In this document: positions 16,473-25,551 of the stretch, one piece after another | Layout: the number at the start of each line of letters is the position of its first letter | How positions within the stretch are numbered: the first letter of the stretch is position 1 | From: Helicobacter canis | Lineage (GTDB): Bacteria > Campylobacterota > Campylobacteria > Campylobacterales > Helicobacteraceae | Reading direction: 5' to 3' | NCBI RefSeq assembly: GCF_008693005.1 | Contig: NZ_VXKE01000010.1 | Span: 62,001-126,000 of the forward strand | DNA length: 64,000 nt | Translations under genes and position numbers: made by a program | Notes under the pieces: model-generated | What the model was told of the DNA's origin: nothing | The model's input: the letters and a program-made list of their open reading frames with translations, nothing else | The model's database searches: none

Positions 16473-18556
16473 TACGACTCTCCTATCATTCTCTGTAATA
16501 GTTTTTTAGCCTTGGCTTTGGCTTCCTTTTTATTGGAGCTATGGATTTCATTGACATAGCGTTCATAGACTACTTGTGAAGAAATTGGATTCTCCTTAGG
16601 GGTGGGGATTTTGCGATACTCTCCATCGCTTAAAAGCTCGTGGGCTTGCGTGTTATCACTAAGCTGGATTGTAAGAATCTCTATGAGCCTATCGGCGATG
16701 GCTTTGTTCGTCGCTGGGGTAAGTAGCTCCACGCGTCTCTCAAGATTTCTAGGCATAAGATCCGCGCTAGAGAAAAACACCCTTTCTTTGGCGTGGGCGA
16801 AATAGTAGATTCTAGCGTGTTCTAAATATTTGCCAATGATTGAATGCACGCGGATATTTTCACTCATACCCTTAACTCCCGGTCGTAGGCAGCACACACC
16901 ACGGATAATAAGATCAATTTGCACGCCAGCTTTTGAAGCTTCATAGAGTGCGAGTATCACATCGGTATCGACAATGGCATTTGCTTTGAGGATAATGCGC
17001 CCCTGCGCACCAAAGCTAGATTCTAGCTTGATAAGTTCTAAAAGCTTTGGCTTAATCTGCGTAGGTGCGACACAAAGCGTATCAAGCTCTGTTTTATGCG
17101 AGCTGCCTGTGGAGAGTGAGTGGAAAAGCTTAACGACATCATTACTAATTGCTTGATTACTTGTAAAAAGACTTATATCTGTGTAGATTTTCGCCGAAGC
17201 GGTGTTGTAATTGCCCGTGCTTAAATGCACATATTCTGTAAGCTTATCGCCCATTTTTTTGATTACAAGTGCGACTTTGGCATGGACTTTGAGCCCGGGC
17301 ACACCATAGATGACGTGCGCTCCGGCAGATTCTAGCGCGCGCGCCCAATGCAGGTTGTTTTCCTCATCAAAGCGAGCCTTAAGCTCGACAAGCACAGTTA
17401 CTTGCTTTTCTTCTGCTGCTTGGATAAGTGCTTTGACTATGGGCGAGTTTTTCCCCACGCGATAAAGTGTCATACGAATGGAGAGCACATCTTTATCCTT
17501 AGCAGCAGTGGTGATAAAATCTACCACCGGGTCAAAGCTCTCATAGGGGTGAAATGCGATAATGTCGCCAGATTCTATAGTGTCTAAAATATTACACTCA
17601 GGGTCGATTGGGGGCAAAGTCTTAGGCACAAATGGCGTAGAGCCCAAATGCGCAAAATCCTTTGCCAAAACAAGCTCCCACATCGAGCCAAGATTAAGCA
17701 AAATCGAGTAGGAATACACATCTTCAGGCACGACTTCTACTTGCTTTTGGACAAACTCCTTAAGCTCTATCTTGCCCTCTCCTATCTCTAGGCGCGTGAT
17801 CTCACCCCTCCTCCTAGCGCGCAGCCCCTCGCTCATTAGCTGCATAAAGTCATCTGCTTCATCTTCTTCTATCTCAAAATCCGCATTACGCGTAACGCGA
17901 AATGGCACATAATGCTCCAAGCTATATCCTAGGAAAAGCTCCGCTGCAAACTCCCCTACAATCGTCTCCACCGGCACAAACACGCCCTTATCAATAGCGA
18001 CAAATCGCTTTAGCACGCGCGGAATCCGCACGATACCAAACTTCATCTCCTTTGTCTCATTGTGGCGAAGCTCAATAGCTATGCCAAAGCTTAAGTTGTT
18101 TAAATGTGGGAAGGGGTGGGTAGAATCCACTACAATTGGCACAATCACCGGATACAAATAGCGCAGGAAATACTCCCTTAGCTGCGCTTTTTGCGCTTTG
18201 TTTAGCTCGCTAAATACCTTGACTCTTAAGCCCTCTTTATCTAGCCCTGCTTGTATCTCACTAAAGAGCTCTTGCACTTGGGATTTCTCGCGGTGCAAAT
18301 ACTCGCGGATATGAGCAAGCTGCTGCGCAGAAGTGAGCTTATCAGCACCAATCTCACTAATCCCGCTTGCATAGAGCTTTTTAAGCCCAGCTACACGGAT
18401 CATATAAAACTCATCTAAATTAGTGCCATAAATAGCCAAAAACTTTAGCCGATCAAGCAAAGGGATTTTCGTGCTTCTAGCTTCATTAAGCACGCGCGTA
18501 TTAAACCGCAGCCACGAGAGCTCTCTATTGAAAAACATCGCATCAATTATCTCCAT
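16472..18556 (-). CDS. ppk: Polyphosphate kinase 1
   Basis: 694 residues, full length for Ppk1, which makes inorganic polyphosphate from ATP at the membrane; in Helicobacter and Campylobacter it affects stress survival and motility. N-terminal domain begins FFNRELSWLRFNTRVL. The catalytic core shows ALIQAAEEKQVTVLVELKARFDEENN, GLKVHAKVALV and a histidine-rich HARIYYFAHAK, with ADLMPRNLERR near the end. Start has an unusually strong ribosome site (AAGGAGGAG). First gene of a run ppk - gamma-CA - pyrD - M16 - dapA - SDR on this strand. Confidence 0.96.
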   Translation of the reverse strand: MEIIDAMFFNRELSWLRFNTRVLNEARSTKIPLLDRLKFLAIYGTNLDEFYMIRVAGLKKLYASGISEIGADKLTSAQQLAHIREYLHREKSQVQELFSEIQAGLDKEGLRVKVFSELNKAQKAQLREYFLRYLYPVIVPIVVDSTHPFPHLNNLSFGIAIELRHNETKEMKFGIVRIPRVLKRFVAIDKGVFVPVETIVGEFAAELFLGYSLEHYVPFRVTRNADFEIEEDEADDFMQLMSEGLRARRRGEITRLEIGEGKIELKEFVQKQVEVVPEDVYSYSILLNLGSMWELVLAKDFAHLGSTPFVPKTLPPIDPECNILDTIESGDIIAFHPYESFDPVVDFITTAAKDKDVLSIRMTLYRVGKNSPIVKALIQAAEEKQVTVLVELKARFDEENNLHWARALESAGAHVIYGVPGLKVHAKVALVIKKMGDKLTEYVHLSTGNYNTASAKIYTDISLFTSNQAISNDVVKLFHSLSTGSSHKTELDTLCVAPTQIKPKLLELIKLESSFGAQGRIILKANAIVDTDVILALYEASKAGVQIDLIIRGVCCLRPGVKGMSENIRVHSIIGKYLEHARIYYFAHAKERVFFSSADLMPRNLERRVELLTPATNKAIADRLIEILTIQLSDNTQAHELLSDGEYRKIPTPKENPISSQVVYERYVNEIHSSNKKEAKAKAKKLLQRMIGES

Positions 18557-18693
18557 AACTCCTCCTTCCTTGTAGCTTTATCCTTAGGGTATGTAGCTAT
18601 TGTATCTTAAAATCCCCAAATAAACCTAGCTAGATCTAATGGCTAGATTCTAGCAACAACCCCTTGTAACAACCTAGCAGCCAGCACCAGAAT

Positions 18694-19416
18694 CTAAATA
18701 GAAAAATCATACATACACAAGCTTACGACAAACGAATACCCGCTAAACACAGGATCACCATAGCTGCGCGCATCAGCTCCGCGCAAAATCACAAGCGGGT
18801 AAGAGTAATTCCCCTCAAGCTTTAGCCCAAAACCTCTCATAATATTGACAAACAAGCCAGCATTAAAGTTTGCGCCGTGGATATTATATTGCCTAGTATC
18901 GTTGGGGAACTTTATGTGCTGCAGTCCCCAACTAATCCCCACACTTGGGATCACATACCGAGCTATGAGATATGAAGCGCGCACGCCAAAACTAAGCGAA
19001 TAATCTTGTGCAGCCACGCCATTGATATAGCCCCCTAACATAAAGCTATGCCAATGCGCCCCACGCTCCAGCCCGAAAAACACTCCGTGCGCCACTTGGC
19101 TAAAATCTCTAGCCACACGCGAGTTTGTCGCTCCATCAATCAGGCTTATTTGCTGGGCTTTGATATGACTTTGTGAATAACCTATGGAAAAAGACCCATA
19201 AGATCTCTTGCTAACTGCTATGGGCTGATAGAGAGAAAACTTCTTCGCGCCCCTAGCACTAGAATCTAAAGCGGACTTGCTAGAGTCAAGCACACTTTGG
19301 CTAGGCTCATCTTGTGAAACAAGCTGCGCAGAAGAGCTGGGCTTGGAAGCAACTTGCGCGCTAGATTCTAGGCAAAACAGCAACACCGCACATACGAGAG
19401 AGAAGCCTACTTTCAT
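18694..19416 (-). CDS. Putative outer-membrane beta-barrel protein, unknown
   Basis: A 240-residue protein with a signal peptide (MKVGFSLVCAVLLF..) and a body rich in alternating beta strands ending with FSGYSFVVSLCMYDFSI, so probably an outer-membrane protein. A Ser-rich linker with two LDSS/ALDSS units (translated repeat motifs) follows the signal peptide. An ATG at 19437 is possible but the ATG at 19416 has AGGAAG five bases upstream and gives a clean signal peptide. Family not recognised. Confidence 0.55.
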   Translation of the reverse strand: MKVGFSLVCAVLLFCLESSAQVASKPSSSAQLVSQDEPSQSVLDSSKSALDSSARGAKKFSLYQPIAVSKRSYGSFSIGYSQSHIKAQQISLIDGATNSRVARDFSQVAHGVFFGLERGAHWHSFMLGGYINGVAAQDYSLSFGVRASYLIARYVIPSVGISWGLQHIKFPNDTRQYNIHGANFNAGLFVNIMRGFGLKLEGNYSYPLVILRGADARSYGDPVFSGYSFVVSLCMYDFSI

Positions 19417-19438
19417 CAATCTTCCTAACATATACATT

Positions 19439-20926
19439 TTAGTCTAATGTTTTGAGAATCCTACATAGCACCACAACAAACTCTTCAAAGCTCCCAATAT
19501 CAAGACGCTCTTGTGTAGAGTGTGGGGAGAGAATCGTAGGACCTATACTTGCCATAAGCACGGGCTCTAAGCCCATTTGCGCAAACCGCTCCTGCAAGAT
19601 CCCACACTCAAGCCCCGCGTGGATCTCGCTAATCTCCGTGTGTCGCCACTCAAACGCCTGAAGAATATGCCGTAAAATCGGGTGATCATCTGCAAGCTGT
19701 CTCTGCCACGGCGCATAAAAGCCACTTATTGTAGCAGGTTTTTGACAAAATCGCCCAGAAATCTCAAGGATAGAAGCGCGGATAGATTCTAGGAGATCAT
19801 CTTTGTTTGCGCGCGCTTTTAGGCTAAAGTCTATATGCTGCTTGTGTGCGCGTGCTAGCGCGACATTGAGCGAGCTTAGGACACTATGCCCATCTCGCTC
19901 CCATACACCCTGCCTAAGCTCACCCACAAAGCGTGCAAGAGCTATAAGCTCATAGCCTAGCACTTGGGCTTTGGCATTAGGCTCTTCCGTGATCCTCACC
20001 ACAAAGCCCGCGCACTCGCTGACATACACACGCCACGCGCTAGAATCTAGACTAGATTCTCTCTTAATGCGATAAGTAGTAGAATCTATATGCTTCACAG
20101 CTTCAAGTGTGCGCATACACTCTGTGAAGCTACGCGCGGTTTCTTGCGTGCTAAAGGCTGCTTGAGCTCTAAGCCCCACAGCTATGGAGTTTGACTTCTC
20201 TCCAGCTAGTAAATGTGTGAGTATTAGCCCACTTTTGTCGCTTAAATACCCACTAATCACACCAAATACTGCAAAAAACTCCGCCAAGCTTGATTTGATA
20301 TTTTTGTGTATATCTACGCCGCTATGCCCCCCACTAAAGCCAAAGCTCTCAACATAAATACCGCCCCACACAGAATAAGTCCTAGCAGCAATAGAGCACT
20401 CCGCATCAAACCCACCAGCGCAGCCCACAATCACTTCTCCAAACACTTCACTATCAAGGTTAAGCAAAAATGGTGCTTGTATAGGCATAGTAAGCGCGTT
20501 TGCTCCACAAAGCCCCACTTCTTCATCATTAGTAAAAAGCACTTCAAAATTGCTAAACCCACGCTCCATACACCACAAAATCGCCGCGATTGCCGCGCCA
20601 TTATCCGCCCCAAGTGAAGAGTCTTTAGCGCGCAAGAATTGCCCATCTTGCACAAGCTCTAATGCCCTATCTTCCCCAGCAGCCCCCACACCTACCATAT
20701 CATAATGCGCTTGCAAGCATACCTTAGGGCGCGCTTGGGGACGCACTTGCAAGGTAGAATCTAGCGCAGAGCTAGACTTAGTCGCATAAATATTGCCTGC
20801 TTCATCTACCACGCTCCTAAAGCCTAGCCGCTCACATTCCGCGCATAAAAACTCGCGCATAGCCTGCGTATGGTAAGAGCGATGAGGGATACTACAAAGC
20901 TTGTAGAAATACTCTAGCGCGCTCAT
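19439..20926 (-). CDS. pepD: Aminoacyl-histidine dipeptidase (M20 family)
   Basis: 495 residues, cytoplasmic di-zinc peptidase of the PepD/carnosinase type that cleaves Xaa-His dipeptides. Metal-binding regions: QAHYDMVG (His, Asp), SLGADNGAAIAAIL, and FTNDEEVGLCGA with the catalytic glutamates; the dimerisation domain region SGGHSGVDIH is present and HAGLECGIL lies near the end. Length is right for the family. Its start overlaps the MagIII stop by 4 bases (ATGA). The gene carries several CTAGATTCTA motifs that encode LDSS/LDSA-type residues. Confidence 0.93.
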   Translation of the reverse strand: MSALEYFYKLCSIPHRSYHTQAMREFLCAECERLGFRSVVDEAGNIYATKSSSALDSTLQVRPQARPKVCLQAHYDMVGVGAAGEDRALELVQDGQFLRAKDSSLGADNGAAIAAILWCMERGFSNFEVLFTNDEEVGLCGANALTMPIQAPFLLNLDSEVFGEVIVGCAGGFDAECSIAARTYSVWGGIYVESFGFSGGHSGVDIHKNIKSSLAEFFAVFGVISGYLSDKSGLILTHLLAGEKSNSIAVGLRAQAAFSTQETARSFTECMRTLEAVKHIDSTTYRIKRESSLDSSAWRVYVSECAGFVVRITEEPNAKAQVLGYELIALARFVGELRQGVWERDGHSVLSSLNVALARAHKQHIDFSLKARANKDDLLESIRASILEISGRFCQKPATISGFYAPWQRQLADDHPILRHILQAFEWRHTEISEIHAGLECGILQERFAQMGLEPVLMASIGPTILSPHSTQERLDIGSFEEFVVVLCRILKTLD

Positions 20927-21603
20927 TGCTTCTCCATAAGTATTTGTATCGGTAGCTTTCGCTTGCTAAACTCCACGATTTTGCCGTGATACCTAGCATA
21001 AATTTGCGCTAGTGGCATTGTGGGATAGAGCTTTTCAAGCTCCCTAGAAGGCATATCCATAAACCACCTTTGCACATCTTCATAGCTCTCCATCTCCCAG
21101 CCAAGAGCAGCAAGCAGCCTAGCACTATAACTATCCACCACCATAATTTCCCTACCGCACGCATAATTTAGTATAGAATCCGCACTTTCAAAGCCTATCC
21201 CCTTACGCTCTAAAAGCCACTCTCTGCTAACTTCCTGCTGAAAGCTTGCAAAATCGCCAAAGTCTTCTAAAATCGCTTGTGCTAGCGCGATGATTCTTGC
21301 ACTTTTTTGCCGATAGAGCCCGCTTGGAGCAATGAAGTGCTCAATAGAATCTACTTTTGCAAGATTGTGCAAGCTTGCATTATCATCGCCCAAAATCCCA
21401 GCACTTTTCAAGTTTGCCAAAGAGAGCTTGACCTTCTCCCACTTGGTGTTTTGCGTAAGGATCGCACCTACAACGACCTCAAAGCCCAAAGCCCCACCCC
21501 ACCACCAATCACCCAAACCATTAAGCAAATCCAAATTTTTAAGCCGAGTAAGTAGCTCTATACTATTTATATCCACGCTTGCAGCCTTAGTAGTTTTGGG
21601 CAT
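20923..21603 (-). CDS. magIII: 3-methyladenine DNA glycosylase MagIII (endonuclease III superfamily)
   Basis: A 226-residue HhH-GPD DNA glycosylase that removes alkylated adenines. The WWWGGALGFEVVVGAILTQNT start, the helix-hairpin-helix (EWLLERKGIGFESADSIL) and the catalytic Asp in VVDSYSARLL match H. pylori MagIII (HP0602) closely. It lacks the C-terminal four-cysteine iron-sulfur cluster of true endonuclease III and ends ARYHGKIVEFSKRKL, as MagIII does. It is divergent from ribD, so the promoter region is shared. Confidence 0.88.
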   Translation of the reverse strand: MPKTTKAASVDINSIELLTRLKNLDLLNGLGDWWWGGALGFEVVVGAILTQNTKWEKVKLSLANLKSAGILGDDNASLHNLAKVDSIEHFIAPSGLYRQKSARIIALAQAILEDFGDFASFQQEVSREWLLERKGIGFESADSILNYACGREIMVVDSYSARLLAALGWEMESYEDVQRWFMDMPSRELEKLYPTMPLAQIYARYHGKIVEFSKRKLPIQILMEKQ

Positions 21604-21663
21604 TGTAGCAGAAATTTAAGCCCCAAAAGTGTAGAATACCGCATTTATAGGGCGGAGAAATAT

Positions 21664-22830
21664 GTGCAAATCGATGAAATCCTACTAGAGCGATGCCTAG
21701 ATAAAGCGTGGGAGTATCAAACGCTAACCCTACCAAACCCCGCTGTCGCCGCTATGATTTATGATGAAAATGGAGAAATTTTAAGCCTAGAGTCTCACCA
21801 AAAGGCTGGATTACCACACGCTGAAGTTCTAGCAGTTTTTTGGGCTTATGCTAGGATATATGCGCAAAAGAATCAAATAAAGCTAGATTCTAGCCTAGAA
21901 TCTAATCGCGCCATCTTGCTCCAAGCACTCGCCCCACTATGGCAAAGCTTCCAAGCAAGCCATCAAAAATTTGCACACCTAGCCCTAGAAGACTTGCCCT
22001 CTCACTCTCAAGCAATCCACGCTTTCATTAGCACCCACCACAACGGCTTCTTCCAAGATAAGACACTCCTGCTCACTCTAGAGCCTTGCAACCACTTTGG
22101 CAAAACTCCGCCTTGCGCCCAGCTTATCGCACAAATCTGCCCCAAAAAGGTGTGCATACTTGCGCGTGATATATGGGGAGAGAGTGCTAATGGTAGCAAA
22201 ATGCTACAACAAGCAGGCATAGCAGTAGAATTTATCGCAAACAAGCCTCTGCAAAAGCGCGCGCAAGATCTACTCTATCCATTTCTATGCTTAAGGGAAT
22301 GTGGGCAATTTGTCGTGTTTAAGCTCGCCTCTAGGCTTGATGGTAGCTATAAAAACGGGCAAATCTCTGGGGATTTATCGCGCATTTTTACACACAATCA
22401 ACGCGCCATAGCCCAAAGTATCATTATCTCCGGGGCAACCGCGCGCAGCGATAGACCAAAGCTTGACACCCGCTATGCCACGCCACCTTATGCCAACACG
22501 CGTGTGCCAGATGTGGGCATTTTTACGCATAAGGATATTGATACAAGTATCCCACTTTTTCATATAGATTCTAGGTCAGTGCGCACTTATGATGATAAAA
22601 CTCTACAAAATCTACCCAAAGGATTTCATATTATAGAGGGGAGCTTGCAGCTCTTTACTCACATCTGCTCCTTGCTCAAAGCTCCACCGCTCTTGCTTCT
22701 GCATCTCTCTGCAACCACCAAGCCCCAGCAATCACCCCAAGCTTTTACTCAAAGCTTGGGCAATATGTCCTTTAGGATTCTCCATACAACCAAGCTTGAT
22801 AGAGATCTACTTCTATGGCTAAAGCTCTAA
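21664..22830 (+). CDS. ribD: Bifunctional riboflavin biosynthesis deaminase/reductase RibD
   Basis: 388 residues. The N-terminal deaminase domain has the zinc motif HAEV (near residue 48) and a later EPCNHFGKTPPC; the C-terminal reductase domain starts with VVFKLASRLDG. Together they perform the second and third steps of riboflavin synthesis. The initiation codon is GTG; a nearby ATG at 21662 is in another frame. GGGCGGAG lies upstream, and a TAGAAT -10-like box at 21632-21637. An insert around residues 60-110 carries LDSSLES, encoded by back-to-back repeat motifs. It overlaps the next gene by 16 bases. No FMN riboswitch precedes it. Confidence 0.9.
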   Translation: MQIDEILLERCLDKAWEYQTLTLPNPAVAAMIYDENGEILSLESHQKAGLPHAEVLAVFWAYARIYAQKNQIKLDSSLESNRAILLQALAPLWQSFQASHQKFAHLALEDLPSHSQAIHAFISTHHNGFFQDKTLLLTLEPCNHFGKTPPCAQLIAQICPKKVCILARDIWGESANGSKMLQQAGIAVEFIANKPLQKRAQDLLYPFLCLRECGQFVVFKLASRLDGSYKNGQISGDLSRIFTHNQRAIAQSIIISGATARSDRPKLDTRYATPPYANTRVPDVGIFTHKDIDTSIPLFHIDSRSVRTYDDKTLQNLPKGFHIIEGSLQLFTHICSLLKAPPLLLLHLSATTKPQQSPQAFTQSLGNMSFRILHTTKLDRDLLLWLKL

Positions 22831-23741
22831 GATTCTACCAGCTAGCCGATGGCTATGCCTATAATAGCGATAGCTTGCTGCTGCTTGACTTTGCTGCACA
22901 ATTTTGCAAAAACACGCCAAAAAATATCCTAGATATGGGGGCAGGGTGTGGGATTTTAGGCATTATGTGTGCGCACTATTTCCACGCCAAAGTCGTTGCC
23001 ATAGAGTGCCAGCCCAAAGTCGCCCTACTTGCTGCTATCAATGCCAAAACCGCCCCATTTAACACACAATTTAACCCGCACACAAATAGCGAGCCAAGCA
23101 AGCCTAAAGGCTCCTGCCAAGTGCTTTGCGCAGACTTTTTAGATAAAGCCACGCCACAGCACGCATTAAACCTACTTGCATCAATGCCTAGCCAAGAGAA
23201 TCTAGCCCAAAGCCCCAAAATCCACCCCCACACGCCACAGCCAAAATCTAGCCCAAAGTTTGACCTACTGCTATCAAACCCTCCTTTTTACCACGATGGC
23301 ACGCTTAAATCTACCAATGAATTTCTACGCCAAGCGCGCTATGAGAGCCAGCTCCCCTTGCAAGCGTGGATACACCAGAGCAAAAAGCTTTTAACCCCTC
23401 GTGGTGCGCTGGTGTTTTGCTTCCAAGCAAGTGAGATAGCACGCGTGCTAGAAGCCCTAAAGCAAGAGAGCTTTACTTGTGAAACCCTGCGCCTAGTCTA
23501 TCCGCTACAATCCAAGCGCGCAAAGCTCGTGCTTATTTACGCACGGCTAGATTCTAAAGCAAAGCTCTGCATAGAGCCACCACTTTTCACGCACAATTCC
23601 CCAGAGCAAAGCGACTTCACGCAAGAAGTCGCCCAAATCTATGCCACCTATCGCACCCACAGCATCAAGGTCTATGCGCAAGACATAGTGGATTCTAGCC
23701 TTATAGATAAATGCGGAGAGATTTTGACATTTGCCACCTAG
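22815..23741 (+). CDS. TrmN6/YfiC-type N6-adenine methyltransferase
   Basis: A 308-residue class I SAM-dependent methyltransferase. Motif I is ILDMGAGCGILGI, and the N6-adenine catalytic motif is NPPF (LLLSNPPFYHDG). Family members modify A37 of tRNA1-Val, though bacterial homologues vary in target. A ~50-residue insert between motifs I and IV (rich in Pro, Gln and Ser) makes it longer than the usual ~245 residues. The start lies inside the end of ribD, so the two are co-translated. Confidence 0.8.
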   Translation: MAKALRFYQLADGYAYNSDSLLLLDFAAQFCKNTPKNILDMGAGCGILGIMCAHYFHAKVVAIECQPKVALLAAINAKTAPFNTQFNPHTNSEPSKPKGSCQVLCADFLDKATPQHALNLLASMPSQENLAQSPKIHPHTPQPKSSPKFDLLLSNPPFYHDGTLKSTNEFLRQARYESQLPLQAWIHQSKKLLTPRGALVFCFQASEIARVLEALKQESFTCETLRLVYPLQSKRAKLVLIYARLDSKAKLCIEPPLFTHNSPEQSDFTQEVAQIYATYRTHSIKVYAQDIVDSSLIDKCGEILTFAT

Positions 23742-23751
23742 AGAGCGCGTA

Positions 23752-24249
23752 TCACTTATCGGCTTCTCTTAGGCTTGCGTTGGTTTTTTCTTGGGCTTCT
23801 AGGAGTCGCTTGGCTTCACTATTAAGCATAAACTCTTCATCATAGGCTTTTTGGATCACAGAGCGCACAATTTGCAGCTTTGAAGCATTGGCTTCACCGG
23901 GTAGCATATCAAGCACAATCCCATAAAGCTGGATATTATGTATGATTTCTTCAAACATCTTGTTTCGCGCTTTTATATAGAGCTCTTCATCAGCCATATA
24001 GCGCGCGATTTCCACCTGCGCACGCTCAAAGATAATATGTGCCATAGCATTAAGCCGCACGCGCTCTTGGATAATCTCGCGCGCTCTCTCTAGCTGCTGC
24101 TCTAGGGCATTGCGCCCCATATACACTAGCACACTTACAATCAAAATAAGCGCATCAATATCTGCCCCAAGCGATCGCGTCTTCCAGCGGATAATAATAG
24201 TCTCTACAAATGAAAACTTCCTATACTCTACCCCAGCTTTCACACTCAC
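23752..24249 (-). CDS. Hypothetical protein with one possible membrane helix
   Basis: 165 residues, not recognised. The N-terminal part is basic (YRKFSFVETIIIRWKTRS), followed by a hydrophobic stretch (DALILIVSVLVYM) and then a long charged, probably helical or coiled-coil region (LEQQLERAREIIQERVRL... and AKRLLEAQEKTNASLREADK). Its ATG overlaps the stop of the upstream SDR gene (ATGA), so they form a two-gene unit. No function is proposed. Confidence 0.6.
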   Translation of the reverse strand: MSVKAGVEYRKFSFVETIIIRWKTRSLGADIDALILIVSVLVYMGRNALEQQLERAREIIQERVRLNAMAHIIFERAQVEIARYMADEELYIKARNKMFEEIIHNIQLYGIVLDMLPGEANASKLQIVRSVIQKAYDEEFMLNSEAKRLLEAQEKTNASLREADK

Positions 24250-25034
24250 GCTTCACTCCTTTTATGCACATTAAGCGCGGCGGGGGCTTGGGTGGTTGGC
24301 ATCATCTCTAGGCGATTGATATTGATATGCTCTGGTAAATACGCCACAAAGCATACCGCTTGAGCCACATCTTCTGGGCTAAGGGGTGTCGTGCCAGCAT
24401 AGACAGAATCTGCGCGCGCCTTATCACCTTTAAAACGCACGAGAGAAAACTCACTCCCACCGGCTAACCCGGGCTCAATATCGCTTACGCGGATATTTTT
24501 GTCATACAAATCCGCGCGCAGATTTAGACTAAATTGCTTCACAAATGCCTTGCTCGCGCCATAGACACTACTGCCCGGATATGGATAGCTCCCAGCAATT
24601 GAGCCCATATTGATGATATGCCCCTTTTTGCGCGCCACCATAGCAGGCAAAACTCTATGTGTAAGCCGCACTAATGCTAGGATATTGACACTAATCATCT
24701 GCTCCCAATCTTCTATCTTGCACGCATTTGCAGGCTCTAGTCCAAGAGCTAGCCCAGCATTATTGACAAGCACATCAATCCCACTAAGCTCACTCTCGCC
24801 ATCACCCCCAAGCCCAAAGCCCTTAAGCGCGCTAGAAATCCCCTTGCTCAAAGCACAAGTATCCACCACATCGCACACTACAATCGCACAAGACTCTGCC
24901 CCAAGCTCTCGCTGCAAGTCTAATAGCTCCTGCTCTCTGCGCGCTGTGGCGATGACCTTCGCCCCCCTAGCCACAAATGCGACCGCACACGCCCTACCAA
25001 ATCCAGATGATGCCCCAGTGATTACCACAACCAT
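24246..25034 (-). CDS. SDR-family NADP-dependent oxidoreductase (YdfG-like)
   Basis: A 262-residue classical short-chain dehydrogenase: cofactor motif TGASSGFG at residues 6-13, NNAG near residue 90, catalytic Ser (NMGSIAGSYPYPGS) and the Y-x3-K pair in VYGASKAF. The C-terminal pattern (VSDIEPGLAGGSEFS, PLSPEDVAQAV, HININRLEMMPTTQ) is that of the YdfG group acting on 3-hydroxy acids such as L-allo-threonine. Divergent from fliW and first gene of the pair with the 165-residue unknown. Confidence 0.88.
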   Translation of the reverse strand: MVVVITGASSGFGRACAVAFVARGAKVIATARREQELLDLQRELGAESCAIVVCDVVDTCALSKGISSALKGFGLGGDGESELSGIDVLVNNAGLALGLEPANACKIEDWEQMISVNILALVRLTHRVLPAMVARKKGHIINMGSIAGSYPYPGSSVYGASKAFVKQFSLNLRADLYDKNIRVSDIEPGLAGGSEFSLVRFKGDKARADSVYAGTTPLSPEDVAQAVCFVAYLPEHININRLEMMPTTQAPAALNVHKRSEA

Positions 25035-25138
25035 AGCAGCTCCTTAAGCGACATTTGCTTGCAATAAGCGGTTATTATAGGTGCTTTTGGCATAGCTTTT
25101 GCTTAATATTCAGCCACTATCACACTTAAGGAGTTTCT

Positions 25139-25528
25139 ATGACATATCAAATAAAAGCCCCTATTTTGGGGTTTGAGCATATTACAAGTGTGGAGCTTAC
25201 AAGGCTAGATGAGTATTTCGCCAAAATTGCAAGCGATGACAAAAGCCTTGAGATGATGCTGGTTAATCCCTACTCTTTGCGTGAGTATAGCTTCACAATC
25301 CCACGCTATATAGAAATGCTCCTAGGGCTTGATAGAGACTCTAGCGTGCTGGTGTATTGCATTGTCATCTTGCAAAGAGATTTAGAAGAATCAATGGTGA
25401 ATTTCCTAGCACCGCTCATTTTTAATACCAAAGACAAAGTCGCTGGGCAGGTCGCACTCTCTATGATGGACTATCCAGATTTTGGCTTCAAAGATACGCT
25501 AAAATCCTTCCTCCAAAAAGGCGCGTAA
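25139..25528 (+). CDS. fliW: Flagellar assembly factor FliW
   Basis: 129 residues, the normal FliW length. FliW binds flagellin and the translational regulator CsrA, tying flagellin synthesis to secretion; epsilonproteobacteria carry one or two copies. Characteristic features are the ILGFE N-terminal motif, a middle region rich in beta strands, APLIFNTKDKVAGQVAL (the APLVIN-like motif) and an acidic Asp-Tyr-Pro tail. A very good ribosome site (AAGGAG) precedes ATG. Next to murG, as HP1154 is next to HP1155 in H. pylori. Confidence 0.93.
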   Translation: MTYQIKAPILGFEHITSVELTRLDEYFAKIASDDKSLEMMLVNPYSLREYSFTIPRYIEMLLGLDRDSSVLVYCIVILQRDLEESMVNFLAPLIFNTKDKVAGQVALSMMDYPDFGFKDTLKSFLQKGA

Positions 25529-25551
25529 AGCTGTATAAGGAGTTTTAGAGA

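Noticed and set aside
21604..21663. FMN riboswitch upstream of ribD
   Set aside because: The gap is only 60 bases and shows no conserved RFN element.
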